Shown piece by piece: positions 6,992-15,873 of a stretch of DNA of 64,000 nt. The DNA lies in assembly GCF_002205895.1 (NCBI RefSeq), contig NZ_NJDE01000003.1, positions 248,001-312,000 of the forward strand, written 5' to 3'. Position numbers and translations under genes: made by a program. The DNA is from Saccharibacillus sp. O23 (GTDB lineage: Bacteria; Bacillota; Bacilli; Paenibacillales; Paenibacillaceae). The notes beneath the pieces are model-generated. The model was not told where the DNA came from and did no database searches. It was given only the letters and a program-made list of their open reading frames with translations. The first letter of the stretch is position 1. Each line of letters starts with the position of its first letter.

Positions 6992-9661
6992 ATGCGGAGT
7001 TCTGCCAAGGCAGCCGTTGCCTTTTTCTTTGTGATCGGTTTTGTCCTTTTTTATTATTTATGGATTATCTTATGGCGCAACGATCCTCTTTCTACCTTGG
7101 GCGGAGATATTCTGTCGTTTCTGGGCAGTCTGATTGCAGCCTTATGGTTGCTCCGAGCCGCCCGACGAACATCCGGCGAGCAGAAAATATTCTGGGCGCT
7201 GCTGTCTGCCGGATGCTTCAACTATTGGATTGCGGAAGTCATTTGGCTGTCTCAAGCACAGATCCGAGGATTCGATCCTCCTACTCCGGGTTGGACGGAT
7301 CTTTTCTACATGCTGCAGGCGCTCTTTTATATGGTCGCGTTCATTTACCCTTTTATCCGGCTCAAAAAAAATCCAAGTACCTTTAAGTTGATTTTCGACA
7401 TTTGGATTGTCATGGTCGTCGCGGCTACGTTCAGTTTGCATTATCTGATCGGTCCCATTTTGCACAGCGGACAAACCTCTTTGCTGTCCTTGATCGTTGC
7501 CCTGTCCTATCCCGTTACGGATCTTGCGCTGTTATTCGGCGCATTGAGTTTGTACGGGGGGAGCGGGGAAATGCTGACCAGATCGTCCAAACGCTTGATC
7601 TTCCTTAGTCTGGTCATACAGGCAGGAGTGGATTCGTCTTATGTCTATCTGGTCTCCAAAGGCACTTACGTGTCCGGCAGCCTCGTCGATCCGCTCTTTA
7701 TGTTGAGCCTGCTGCTTATGGGTTATGCCGGCCTTCGTCAGAAGCCGGAAGCCCGCAAGCCTGTGGCGGAGACTCCCGTGGCGGAGAGCGCAGCTTCTCC
7801 GGAAGCTCCCCGCCTTGATATTCCTAGATTATTGGTTCCCTACTCGACCGTCATCATTCTCTTCTCGTTCATGATCTTCAGTTCGGACGGGATAAACGCG
7901 TTCACCGTCGGGACGGGAGTGTCCATCCTGCTGGTCATCGTTCGCCAACTGCTCATGATCTGGGAGAACCATCAGCTGATCCTTGATATTCACGGCAAGT
8001 CCAAAGCGTTGGAAATCAGCGAACAGCGATACAAGTCGCTGTTCGACTACCATCCGGATGCCGTATATTCTCTGGATCTGGACGGCCATTTCGAGAGCGC
8101 CAACGCTGCGTGTTCCGAACTGCTGGAATACGAGCATGAAGAGTTGATCGGTCAATCGCTCAAGACGTTTGTCGAAGACAACCGCCATGCCGAAAATGCG
8201 CCGATTCTTTTCCGCACGGGACGCTCGCAGCGTTACGAGACGCTTGTACGAAGCCGAAACGGTCGCAGAAGCATCGTCAGCGTCACTCACGTCCCGATCC
8301 GGGTCGGCGGGGAAATCGTGGGCACCTTCGGCATCGGCCGGGACATTACGGAAAACAAACGCAACGAAGAACGGATCCGTTATCTGGCGTATCACGATGC
8401 GCTGACCGGACTGCTCAACCGTGCCGCTTTCGACGAACAGTTGAAGCAGACGATTGCCGAAGCGGAATCTTCCGGCGAGAGCTTTGCCGTCGTATTTATC
8501 GATCTCGACCGCTTCAAGAACGTCAACGACACGCTGGGACATGACGTGGGCGATCGACTGCTCGTATCCGTTGCCGCCCGATTGAGAACAGCCGTGGAAG
8601 CAGACGATCTGGTCGCTCGTCAGGGCGGCGACGAATTCACGCTCATCTTGCGCGGCTTCGAAGACCGGGAGCAGCTTCGCGGGAAGATGCAGCACATCCT
8701 CGAAACGTTGAGTCCCACGTATTCGGTAGACGACTATGACATCCTGGCCATGCCCAGCATGGGGCTGGCGGTGTATCCCGTCGACGACGTAACGGCCGGC
8801 GGTCTGACCAAAAAGGCGGACATCGCGCTTTACAAGGTCAAGGATAGCGGTAAAGGACATTTTCGTATGTATTGCGAGACCAGTTCCGCCTTTTCCCGAA
8901 AGTTTGCTCTGGAAAGAGATCTGGATCAGGCACTTGCGCATAATCAGCTGTTCCTGCATTATCAGCCGCAAATCGACTCGGACACGCAGCGCATTAACGG
9001 AGTCGAAGCGCTGCTGCGCTGGAATCACCCGACATTCGGCCCGGTTACTCCTGCGGAATTTATTCCGATCGCGGAAGAGAGCGGACAGATTTTGGAGATT
9101 GGACGGTGGGTCCTCGAAGAAGCCTGCGTACAGGCCAAGTTCTGGCAGGACGTCGACATGCCCCTTAAGGTAGGCGTTAATTTGTCGCCCATACAGCTGC
9201 ATCACCCGGACATCGTCGAACAAGTACGCGACGTTTTGCGGAAAACGGGGTTATCTCCCCAACTGCTTGATCTGGAGATCACCGAAACGGCGGCTCTGCA
9301 TAAGCCCGAACAAGTGCGGGAGCGGCTGCATCAACTGAAACAATTGGGGCTCACGCTCTCGATCGACGACTTCGGCACCGGCTACTCTTCCTTATCGCAG
9401 TTGGAAAGCTTCCCGATCGATAAGCTCAAGATCGCCCGACAGTTTACCCACAAGCTGGAAGATCGTCAGGTGAATCGGAGAATCGTCTCTCATATCGTGG
9501 ATCTGGCCAAGACGCTGGAGATGAGCGTGATCGCGGAAGGCGTCGAGAGCGAAGCGCAGGCCGCGATCCTGCGCGACATCGAATGCGTGGAGATGCAGGG
9601 ATTCCTGTTCGGGCGGCCGGTTTCTGCGGCAGAGATCGGACAACGGCTTCGCCGAACGTAA
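6992..9661 (+). CDS. Membrane-bound PAS-GGDEF-EAL cyclic-di-GMP protein
   Basis: Likely makes and/or degrades cyclic di-GMP. The N-terminal ~320 residues hold about eight membrane helices in two blocks separated by a Pro/Ala/Glu-rich linker. A PAS domain follows (about 345-455, QRYKSLFDYHPDAVYSLD), then a GGDEF domain with intact GGDEF (545-549) and no obvious RxxD inhibitory site. The EAL domain has EALLRW (from 672), NLSP, EITET, DDFGTGYSS, EGVE and QGFLFGRP. The usual KIDRSF is KIARQF, with Ala at 815 replacing Asp, although the main metal ligands remain. ATG 6992 has GAGGG eight bases upstream; an in-frame ATG at 6941 has no good site. Monocistronic. Confidence 0.93.
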   Translation: MRSSAKAAVAFFFVIGFVLFYYLWIILWRNDPLSTLGGDILSFLGSLIAALWLLRAARRTSGEQKIFWALLSAGCFNYWIAEVIWLSQAQIRGFDPPTPGWTDLFYMLQALFYMVAFIYPFIRLKKNPSTFKLIFDIWIVMVVAATFSLHYLIGPILHSGQTSLLSLIVALSYPVTDLALLFGALSLYGGSGEMLTRSSKRLIFLSLVIQAGVDSSYVYLVSKGTYVSGSLVDPLFMLSLLLMGYAGLRQKPEARKPVAETPVAESAASPEAPRLDIPRLLVPYSTVIILFSFMIFSSDGINAFTVGTGVSILLVIVRQLLMIWENHQLILDIHGKSKALEISEQRYKSLFDYHPDAVYSLDLDGHFESANAACSELLEYEHEELIGQSLKTFVEDNRHAENAPILFRTGRSQRYETLVRSRNGRRSIVSVTHVPIRVGGEIVGTFGIGRDITENKRNEERIRYLAYHDALTGLLNRAAFDEQLKQTIAEAESSGESFAVVFIDLDRFKNVNDTLGHDVGDRLLVSVAARLRTAVEADDLVARQGGDEFTLILRGFEDREQLRGKMQHILETLSPTYSVDDYDILAMPSMGLAVYPVDDVTAGGLTKKADIALYKVKDSGKGHFRMYCETSSAFSRKFALERDLDQALAHNQLFLHYQPQIDSDTQRINGVEALLRWNHPTFGPVTPAEFIPIAEESGQILEIGRWVLEEACVQAKFWQDVDMPLKVGVNLSPIQLHHPDIVEQVRDVLRKTGLSPQLLDLEITETAALHKPEQVRERLHQLKQLGLTLSIDDFGTGYSSLSQLESFPIDKLKIARQFTHKLEDRQVNRRIVSHIVDLAKTLEMSVIAEGVESEAQAAILRDIECVEMQGFLFGRPVSAAEIGQRLRRT

Positions 9662-9767
9662 TCTCGGGCCGGATCTTTCATGAAGTCCGATAGCGGAGTC
9701 CGACGCAGCAGCAGAGTGCGCCGCGCGAGAGAGATCGCGGCCGAGTCGCGATAACGCAAAACGCAAA

Positions 9768-9799
9768 AAACAGCCCCGCCGATTCCGGCGGGGCTGTTT
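9768..9799 (+). terminator. Terminator after the GGDEF-EAL gene
   Basis: A 13-bp G+C-rich stem (AAACAGCCCCGCC at 9768-9780 with 9787-9799) has a 6-base loop and T-rich sequence after it. An A-run precedes it, so it could also act on the opposite strand. Confidence 0.88.
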
Positions 9800-9843
9800 C
9801 GGTTTTCCTTCGAAAGCCGCGTAAACCGTGGGAAATAGCCGAC

Positions 9844-9885
9844 TTCGTAAGCGGTCCGTTTCTGCGTTTCCGTAGGCTTACGAAG
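9844..9885. repeat. Inverted repeat before the effector-binding gene end
   Basis: CTTCGTAAGC at 9844-9853 and its complement at 9876-9885 form a 10-bp stem with a 22-base loop. No T-run follows on either strand, so it is not a standard terminator; role unknown. Confidence 0.4.
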
Positions 9886-9930
9886 CGAAACGGCTGCGCC
9901 GACGAGGCGAAATCGCGGCGGCGAATCGTT

Positions 9931-10476
9931 CTAACGCACCGCGATATAAATCGAGACTTCGGCCGCTTCGGGATCGAAATCCCTCGTGTCGTACAATTCG
10001 AAGTCGCCGGTGTAAGCGCGCCGCTCGGACGACTGTTCGTAATAAGCCCAGATCTGTCCCCAAGCTTCCGCGACCACTTCGCCGACCGGTCCTCTGCGCG
10101 TCTTGAAGATGCGGTAACGGCTGGCCGGGACGAGCGCGCGCAAGCGTTCCTGCTCCGCCGAAACGAAAGCGCGCGGTTCTTCGGCCGCGTCTTCCGCCGA
10201 CGCGGCCGCCGATTCGTGGCCGATCACGAGCGTATAAGCGCCGGACGCGTCGCTCTCGTAATCCGTATAGAGCGCATAGATCAGATGCGGATTGGCGACG
10301 GAAGAGTCGAGCGGAAGCCCGCTCTGATAATACGTTCTCCAGAGACCCGGGATCAGGCCGTCGGGGCCTTGCTCGGCTCGGTTGGTCGTCCGCGCGGCGA
10401 AACCGGTCAAAGAAAAAGACGGCCGGGCTTCTTGCGCTTTCGGCAGGTTATCGGGCAAAGAATGGGCGATGTTCAT
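9931..10476 (-). CDS. GyrI-like effector-binding domain protein
   Basis: A 181-residue stand-alone effector-binding domain of the AraC/BmrR C-terminal type. It has the FSLTGFAARTTN start, the LIPGLWRTYY segment, LIYALYTDYESDASGAYTLVIGHE and the closing AWGQIWAYYEQSSERRAYTGDFELYD strand with EVSIYIAV. Such proteins bind small hydrophobic ligands or act as anti-repressors. AAAGGAAG precedes the ATG at 10476. It lies 92 bases downstream of a WYL regulator on the same strand and is probably co-transcribed, a pairing often seen for HTH-WYL proteins. The ligand is unknown. Confidence 0.82.
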   Translation of the reverse strand: MNIAHSLPDNLPKAQEARPSFSLTGFAARTTNRAEQGPDGLIPGLWRTYYQSGLPLDSSVANPHLIYALYTDYESDASGAYTLVIGHESAAASAEDAAEEPRAFVSAEQERLRALVPASRYRIFKTRRGPVGEVVAEAWGQIWAYYEQSSERRAYTGDFELYDTRDFDPEAAEVSIYIAVR

Positions 10477-10568
10477 GTAATCTTCCTTTCTGCACTTGGA
10501 TCTGCATGTCTTTTGCCCAAGTATACGTTCCGAACCCGGACACCTCTCTGTCCATGTTCGGGAGAAGA

Positions 10569-11540
10569 TTATTCGAATCCTGCAGCGCCTGCCGAGGCTT
10601 GCGCGCGCTCGGCGTACGCTTCGACGATCTGCCGCGCTCGGCGCAACAATTCTTCGGCCACCTCCCGAGGAGACTCGACGCGCACTTGATCGCCGTAACT
10701 GAGCAGCATCCCGTAGAACCATTCGTCCGCGACGAACAAGCCGCCGACTCTGACGCTGCCGTCCGCCGATTCCGTCAAGCGCGAAGGCTCGAACTGATCG
10801 ATGACCCTCAGGCGTACGGCCGGCCGAAAATGCAGCGACACGTCGAGCGGAGTTCTCCGATCCCAGTCGTCTTTCCAATCGTAGCTTTCGATCGGAGGCG
10901 CGGGTTTCGGCAGGAACGGCTCGCCCGTCTCCCGCAGTTCCAACATGCGAGTCAGACGAAAAATGCGGAATTCGCCGCGCAGCAGGCAGTAAGCCTGCAA
11001 ATACCAAGTGCCGCCTTTGAGCAGCAGCATGGCGGGTTCGAGCGTCCGGCGGCTCTCGCCTCCGTTCATGTTCAGATAACGGACTTCCACGCGCAGCGAT
11101 TCCTTCGCGGCCGAACGCAGAAGCTCGATCCGATGCCGCATCGAAGGCCCGCAGTTCCACGGATTAAAGTCGAATACGACGCCCGGTCCGGCAGCCTCGC
11201 CGCCCGTGCCGTTCCCGCCCAGCAGCGCTTGGACCTTCTCCGTCAGCTCGTCGAAAGTGCGATCGCCCATAGCCGTCGCCGCCCCTTTGACCGCCGTGCG
11301 CAGCGCTTCGATCTCGCCGGGACTCAACATCTGCCGGCCGATCGTGTACCGCTCCATCAGTTCGAATCCCCCGTTCATCCCTTGATGCGAGACGATCGGA
11401 ATTCCCGCCCGGCACAACGTCTCGATATCCCGATACACGGTCTTCGTCGAGACTTCGAACCGCTCCGCCAGCTCCGCGGCGCTGATGCGCCTGCGATTCA
11501 GCAGCAGTATGGTCATCGCCAGCAGTCGATCGATCTTCAT
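10569..11540 (-). CDS. HTH-WYL (YafY family) transcriptional regulator
   Basis: A 323-residue DNA-binding regulator. The N-terminal winged helix-turn-helix (about residues 7-60) contains ISAAELAERFEVSTKTVYRDIETLCRAGIP. The middle and C-terminal parts form a WYL domain with LEPAMLLLKGGTWYLQAYCLLRGEFRIFRLTRM (W-Y-L at 180-182), then a WCX-like extension. GGAGGGGAA stands directly before the ATG. The downstream partner is the effector-binding protein, which may modulate it. The WYL fold usually senses a ligand or nucleic acid; the target genes are not evident from this window. Confidence 0.88.
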   Translation of the reverse strand: MKIDRLLAMTILLLNRRRISAAELAERFEVSTKTVYRDIETLCRAGIPIVSHQGMNGGFELMERYTIGRQMLSPGEIEALRTAVKGAATAMGDRTFDELTEKVQALLGGNGTGGEAAGPGVVFDFNPWNCGPSMRHRIELLRSAAKESLRVEVRYLNMNGGESRRTLEPAMLLLKGGTWYLQAYCLLRGEFRIFRLTRMLELRETGEPFLPKPAPPIESYDWKDDWDRRTPLDVSLHFRPAVRLRVIDQFEPSRLTESADGSVRVGGLFVADEWFYGMLLSYGDQVRVESPREVAEELLRRARQIVEAYAERAQASAGAAGFE

Positions 11541-11955
11541 AGGTTCCCCTCCTTCGCTTTTGGCTTCTCGCCTTATCCTTCCTCCATTCTATAGCAAACA
11601 CGCGTTCGAAGGCAGCCCGATCGAAGCTTTTTTCGCTTCTCGGGTCATCCGGCATCCGGAGGGGTAATTTTTGAAAAAGCCTTGTCTTTCGGGCAAACTT
11701 GCACCGCGCTTCGCCGATCCTTTAGAATCGGGGAGAGGACATCGCGGCGGGTACCGGGCCCCCTGCCCTCAAGCGGAATCTCGTATGCGAAATTGAAAAT
11801 TCTTTTCCTTTTCTGAAAATATATCGATATTTACATATCACCTTACGAGACCGAGAACGACGCCGACGCCACTGCCTGCATGACTGCTCAACGCTGCTAC
11901 AGCCTGCAAGCCCGGGAGCCGGAATCCCGTCAAATCTGATCTGAGGTGAAGAATC
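11541..11955. other. 415-base gene-free divergent region
   Basis: It separates the WYL regulator gene from the dedA-like gene. No open frame with a ribosome binding site or family similarity is visible. The part near 11790-11850 is AT-rich and contains the perfect palindrome ATATCGATAT at 11821-11830, a reasonable place for promoter or operator sequence of the dedA-like gene. No clear -35/-10 pair could be assigned. Confidence 0.5.
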
Positions 11956-12579
11956 ATGGAAAACTGGATCACCGACTTTATGAACGAATGGGGTTACATC
12001 GGCATCTTCCTGCTGATCGCGCTCGAAAATATTTTCCCGCCGATCCCGTCCGAGGTCATTCTGACCTTCGGCGGCTTCATGACGACGCAAACGGATATGC
12101 ATATCGCGGGAGTCATCATCGCTTCGACGCTCGGTTCCGTCGCCGGAGCCGTCGCCTTGTACGCGATCGGCGCCGTCATGAAGCAGGAACGGATGGAACG
12201 GTTGATCGTCAAATACGGCAAATGGCTGCGGCTCAAAAAGGAAGACGTCGGCAAAGCTTACGGCTGGTTCGACCGCTTCGGCAAATGGGCCGTGTTCCTC
12301 TGCCGCCTCGTTCCGCTCGTACGCAGCCTAATCTCGATTCCTGCCGGCAGCGTCCGCATGAATCTGGTCTCGTTCCTGACGCTGACCACATTGGGATCGC
12401 TGCTGTGGAACACGGTATTGACCTTTATCGGCAGCGCCGTAGGCGAATCGTGGGAGAGCGTCGTCGGACAGATGGACGTCTTCTCGAACGTCGTCTACGT
12501 GATCCTCGGTCTGCTGCTCGCGGCAGGCGCGGTCATCTTCTTCCGCAAAAGAAGCCGCGGCGTCAAAAGCGGTTCGTAA
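11956..12579 (+). CDS. DedA family membrane protein
   Basis: A 207-residue integral membrane protein of the DedA/VTT family, whose members have been linked to lipid flipping and membrane homeostasis. Visible features are ENIFPPIPSEVILTFGGF (re-entrant segment, about residues 24-41), TLGSVAGAVALYAIGA, the conserved KYGKWLRL...WFDRFGKWAVFLCRLVPLVRSLISIPAG motif and two C-terminal helices ending in a basic tail. The ATG follows GAGGTGA. A small ABM-domain gene lies 99 bases downstream and may be in the same transcript, which ends at the hairpin at 13048-13084. Confidence 0.9.
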   Translation: MENWITDFMNEWGYIGIFLLIALENIFPPIPSEVILTFGGFMTTQTDMHIAGVIIASTLGSVAGAVALYAIGAVMKQERMERLIVKYGKWLRLKKEDVGKAYGWFDRFGKWAVFLCRLVPLVRSLISIPAGSVRMNLVSFLTLTTLGSLLWNTVLTFIGSAVGESWESVVGQMDVFSNVVYVILGLLLAAGAVIFFRKRSRGVKSGS

Positions 12580-12678
12580 GCCTCGCCGGCGTCAAAATCC
12601 GCTTTCGGCGGTATGTAGGTAAGGAACGAACCCGCCGATTGCCGCGGCGGCGCCATTTTTCCGACTGGAGGAGATTCG

Positions 12679-12972
12679 ATGGAAGCCATTACCGTTACCG
12701 CTATCGTCAAAGCCAAACCGGGACGCGAACACGAGCTGCGCGGAGAGCTGATCAAGATGATCGGCCCCACCCGGACCGAGTCCGGCTGTCTGGAATACGT
12801 GCTGAACGAGTCGATCGAAGACGCCTTGACGTTCGTATTCTACGAACGCTGGGAAAACGCGGACGCCGTTCAAGCCCACCTGGACAGCGAGCATTACCGC
12901 GAATACCGGCAGGCCGTCGAAGAATTGGCCGAAAGCCGCACCGCTTACCGGCTGCATCCGATAACGCCCTGA
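12679..12972 (+). CDS. Putative quinol monooxygenase, ABM domain
   Basis: A 97-residue ferredoxin-like-fold protein of the antibiotic biosynthesis monooxygenase family (YgiN-like). Typical features are ITVTAIVKAKPGREHELRGEL, TRTESGCLEYVLNES, FVFYERWENADAVQAHLDSEHYREY and a short C-terminal strand. Family members act as small oxygenases or detoxifying enzymes without a cofactor, and many have no known substrate. GGAGGAG lies upstream of the ATG. It follows the dedA-like gene and is closed by a strong terminator. Confidence 0.85.
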   Translation: MEAITVTAIVKAKPGREHELRGELIKMIGPTRTESGCLEYVLNESIEDALTFVFYERWENADAVQAHLDSEHYREYRQAVEELAESRTAYRLHPITP

Positions 12973-13047
12973 CGATACCGGTCGTCCGATCGACATCGGA
13001 ACGGACTTCGCTCCTCGGTGCGAAGACGGACGGACCGAACATGCCTC

Positions 13048-13084
13048 AAGCCCCGAAGCCCTTCAAGGCGCTTCGGGGCTTTTC
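13048..13084 (+). terminator. Terminator after the ABM gene
   Basis: AAGCCCCGAAG (13048-13058) pairs with CTTCGGGGCTT (13071-13081) around a 12-base loop, followed by a short T-run. Confidence 0.88.
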
Positions 13085-13226
13085 GGTTTCGGCGAGCACG
13101 GTTCCTTTCGATTTTCTGGGGTCTCCTGCTTCTGTTTGCGTCTGCCTAGGGTAAAAAAGGTTAATTCCTGTCATTGCGAACAAAAACGACAATCCTGATC
13201 GAGAAAGCGAGAGGTGAACGACCGCT

Positions 13227-14219
13227 ATGTCCAGCAATTCCGACCTTCATGCAGCAGCCGGCCTGTCCGGCGGCGCGTCCGAACCTTCCGACGGACGGGA
13301 AGCGTTATACCTGACGCCCGCGGAAGAAGCCGTCGACGAACTCGAACGCGTATCCGGCCTCCATCCGGGCTACCGGCGCGCGCACGCCCGGGGATTCTGC
13401 TGCCGCGCTTCTTTCCTGCCGAGCGGCAAAGCGGCGGCTTTCACGACGGCCCCTCATCTTCAGGAACGCGAAGTCAAAACGATCGTCCGATTCTCGGGCA
13501 GCTCCACCGATCCCGCGATGGCGGATCTGCTGTCGCCGGCCAAAGGCATGGGCGTCCAGTTCCTGCTTCCGGACGGAACCCGCTCCAGCATGGTGGGCGT
13601 CACCGTTCCGGTCTTTTTCGCCCGGACGCCGGAGTCGTTCATGGAGATGCTGACCACGCTCAACCGCACGAAAGCGGGACGCATGCCGAAGACCGAAGCG
13701 CTGCGGCGTTTCGCGCGCCACTTCGGCGAGAGCCGGCAGAGCCTGCTCGCGCTCAAGCGGCTGAAGCCGCCCGCCAGCTACGCGACCAACCTGTATTACT
13801 GCATTCACGCCTACTTCCTCGTCGACGAAGAAGGACGCCGGCGGCCGGTCAAGTTCGAATGGATTCCCGATTCGGGCGTGCAGACGCTGTCGATCCACGA
13901 CGCGGCGGCGATGCCCGACGACTATCTGGAAAAAGAACTGGAGCTGAGACTGCTGTCGCAGCCGCCTTCGTTCAAGCTGAACATCGTGTTCGGCGAAGAA
14001 GGCGACCCGACGGACGATCCTACCAAACGCTGGCCGAGCGATCGCCGCCGCATCGACGCCGGACGCCTCGTGCTGCTGGAACAGATTCCCGAGCCACCGG
14101 GGCTGATCATGGACCCGACGGCCGTCCCGGACGGCATCTCGCTGTCCGACGATCCGATCCTGAATTTCCGCCGCGACACGTACGCCGAGTCGCTTAAGCG
14201 GCGCAGCGGCGGGCATTGA
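13227..14219 (+). CDS. Catalase-related heme peroxidase
   Basis: A 330-residue small catalase-fold protein (SrpA / catalase-related peroxidase type). The distal heme motif HPGYRRAHARG is at 46-56, with the presumed catalytic His at 53. VRFSGSSTDPAMADLLSPAKGMGVQF matches the core barrel, and the C-terminal DDPILNFRRDTYAESLKRR supplies the proximal Tyr near residue 319 with the preceding Arg. At 330 residues it lacks the C-terminal domain of full catalases, as usual for this subfamily, which is mostly peroxidatic. GAGAGGTGA precedes the ATG. Monocistronic with its own terminator. Confidence 0.88.
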   Translation: MSSNSDLHAAAGLSGGASEPSDGREALYLTPAEEAVDELERVSGLHPGYRRAHARGFCCRASFLPSGKAAAFTTAPHLQEREVKTIVRFSGSSTDPAMADLLSPAKGMGVQFLLPDGTRSSMVGVTVPVFFARTPESFMEMLTTLNRTKAGRMPKTEALRRFARHFGESRQSLLALKRLKPPASYATNLYYCIHAYFLVDEEGRRRPVKFEWIPDSGVQTLSIHDAAAMPDDYLEKELELRLLSQPPSFKLNIVFGEEGDPTDDPTKRWPSDRRRIDAGRLVLLEQIPEPPGLIMDPTAVPDGISLSDDPILNFRRDTYAESLKRRSGGH

Positions 14220-14294
14220 CCTTTTCGCATTCCGCCCGGACGTTCGGCCGGAACGCGAAAAACGGCTCCGAAGAGCCGCTTATTCTGTTCGTAT

Positions 14295-14318
14295 ACCCGG
14301 CCTCGCGGCCGGGTTTTT
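14295..14318 (+). terminator. Terminator after the catalase-related gene
   Basis: ACCCGGCC (14295-14302), loop TCGC, GGCCGGGT (14307-14314) and a T-run form a compact terminator. Confidence 0.85.
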
Positions 14319-14390
14319 CGCCGTGCCGGAACCGTCGCTCGGACCGGGACCGCCACATACGGATTCCGCGTTTCCGTTTGGACGGTCCGC

Positions 14391-15311
14391 TTACAAAGCC
14401 CGGCCCCAGATCCGCTCGAACGCGCGTATCGTTCCGCCGCCTTTCGAACGGTCGAGCACCGCGAACACGACGCGATCGAAATGCGCGGCCCAACCTTCGC
14501 CGTCCAACAGACGCCGCCACCAATCGGCTACGTCGGCGGGATCGTTACCGAACACGCCGCAGCCGTAAGCTCCGAGCACCAGATTGCGGTCGCCGCGCTC
14601 CGCGAAGATCGCCAGCGCGAGGCGCATTCGTTCCAGCATGACCGCTTTGGCGCGCACCGGATCTTCGCCTTGGCGCAGCACCTCGCCGTAATTGACGGCG
14701 GGCAGCGTCAGCACGGACGCCAGAAACGGCGGCGCGACCAGTTCGAAGTTCTCGTTGCGGAAAAAGACCACGTCCGGCGAGTAGATCGCATGATGCGTGT
14801 ACATCATCGTGCCGCTTTTGCGATTCGATTGATAATAGCGAGGATGTCGGAGCTGCGAAGGATATAATCCGCTCGAGGCCGCCAGCGCTTCTTCCTGCGC
14901 CATCGCTCCGTTCAGGAATCCGCCGCCGGCGTTCTTCGCGCTGGCGAAGTTCAGGACTCCGATCCGATCGAAGCCGCCTGCCGTCAAATCCCGGATCGCT
15001 TTTACCGCCGACTGGTTGACGACGCGGTAATCCGTCCGTCCCTGCGGACGAAGATCCGCTTCGCCGTCTGCCGAATCGCGGCTTCCGTCGTTCGCTCGGG
15101 AAGCGCGCAGAAGTTCCGCGGCCTGTTCGGGCGTGATCAACACGCTGTCTTCTTCGCTATGCCGCTGCGCTTCCCGAATTTCGATCTCTTCGCCGCGGCC
15201 GTAATAAACGCCGGTCTCGGCGATCTTGACCGTCTCGGCCGCGATCCGTCTCATCCGGTCGCGCGCTTCTTTGCGGCTGTCTTGTCTCTGTCCGTTCGTT
15301 CTCGTATCCAT
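14391..15311 (-). CDS. Microbial poly(ADP-ribose) glycohydrolase (TIGR02452/DUF2263)
   Basis: A 306-residue macrodomain-fold enzyme expected to remove ADP-ribose from proteins or polymers. The catalytic signature GGG...QEE is present: NAGGGFLNGAMAQEEALA, with GGG at 129-131 and QEE at 139-141. The family N-terminal helix region RMRRIAAETVKIAETGVYY and the adenosine-binding end VLGAYGCGVFGNDPADVADWW also match. It is the last gene of a three-gene operon, starting 4 bases after the NADAR stop. Every member of the operon handles ADP-ribose, which supports the assignment. The physiological substrate is unknown. Confidence 0.9.
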   Translation of the reverse strand: MDTRTNGQRQDSRKEARDRMRRIAAETVKIAETGVYYGRGEEIEIREAQRHSEEDSVLITPEQAAELLRASRANDGSRDSADGEADLRPQGRTDYRVVNQSAVKAIRDLTAGGFDRIGVLNFASAKNAGGGFLNGAMAQEEALAASSGLYPSQLRHPRYYQSNRKSGTMMYTHHAIYSPDVVFFRNENFELVAPPFLASVLTLPAVNYGEVLRQGEDPVRAKAVMLERMRLALAIFAERGDRNLVLGAYGCGVFGNDPADVADWWRRLLDGEGWAAHFDRVVFAVLDRSKGGGTIRAFERIWGRAL

Positions 15312-15315
15312 AACC

Positions 15316-15873
15316 TTATCGTCCCTCCTTGATCAGTCCGTCCCGCGCCTCGCTCAAAGCGAATCCGAGCAGGTTGCTTCCCCGCCATTTGGCCGGATTC
15401 TCGACCTGCGGATCGTCTTTCGCCATGCCGATGCCCCAAATCCGGTCCACCGGACTGGCTTCGACCAGAATGCGCTGCTGCGTGCCGCGCAGAAAAGCCC
15501 ATAGTTCGTCGTTCTGACGGAATTTTTCCCGGCTCGCGCGCAGCACGATGCCGTAAGATTCTTTTTCCCAGACCTTACCGTCGAAGTTCCGCACTTCGCG
15601 GCCGAACGCTTTCATCTGCTTCGGATGTTTGGCCTGCAAAATCTTCGACCGCGCTTCTTCGTCCCCGAACAGCCGCGCCTTCTCCGCCATCATGTACTGC
15701 TCGGCGCAGCTGTAGCCCACTTCGTCGATCTCGAAGCGGCTCGGCCACCATTGGCTCAAGCAGCTCGCGTCGACGATTCCCGCGTGCTTGGGGGTATGCC
15801 CCCAGAAAAACAAATATTTGAGCCGCTGCCCCGCGCGATGCGCCCGACGCAGCTGGTCCAAGTTATAAATCAT
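15316..15873 (-). CDS. NADAR family protein (YbiA/DUF1768)
   Basis: A 185-residue NADAR-domain protein. Family members are N-glycosidases acting on ADP-ribose-linked or riboflavin-pathway substrates, and some reverse guanine ADP-ribosylation. The core motif SCAEQYMMAEKARLFGD (matching SxEHYFQAxKF, with the conserved Glu), HPKQMKAFGREVRNFDGKVWEKES and the end RIWGIGMAKDDPQVENPAKWRGSNLLGFALSEARD are all present. The start at 15873 overlaps the upstream stop as ATGA. An alternative ATG at 15888 has GGAG nine bases upstream. It lies between the Nudix regulator and the PARG gene, pointing to a joint ADP-ribose role. Confidence 0.88.
   Translation of the reverse strand: MIYNLDQLRRAHRAGQRLKYLFFWGHTPKHAGIVDASCLSQWWPSRFEIDEVGYSCAEQYMMAEKARLFGDEEARSKILQAKHPKQMKAFGREVRNFDGKVWEKESYGIVLRASREKFRQNDELWAFLRGTQQRILVEASPVDRIWGIGMAKDDPQVENPAKWRGSNLLGFALSEARDGLIKEGR

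Noticed and set aside
10477-11160. 409-residue version of the effector-binding protein
   Set aside because: The extension lies inside the WYL regulator gene and is its frame shadow; AAAGGAAG marks the true start at 10476.
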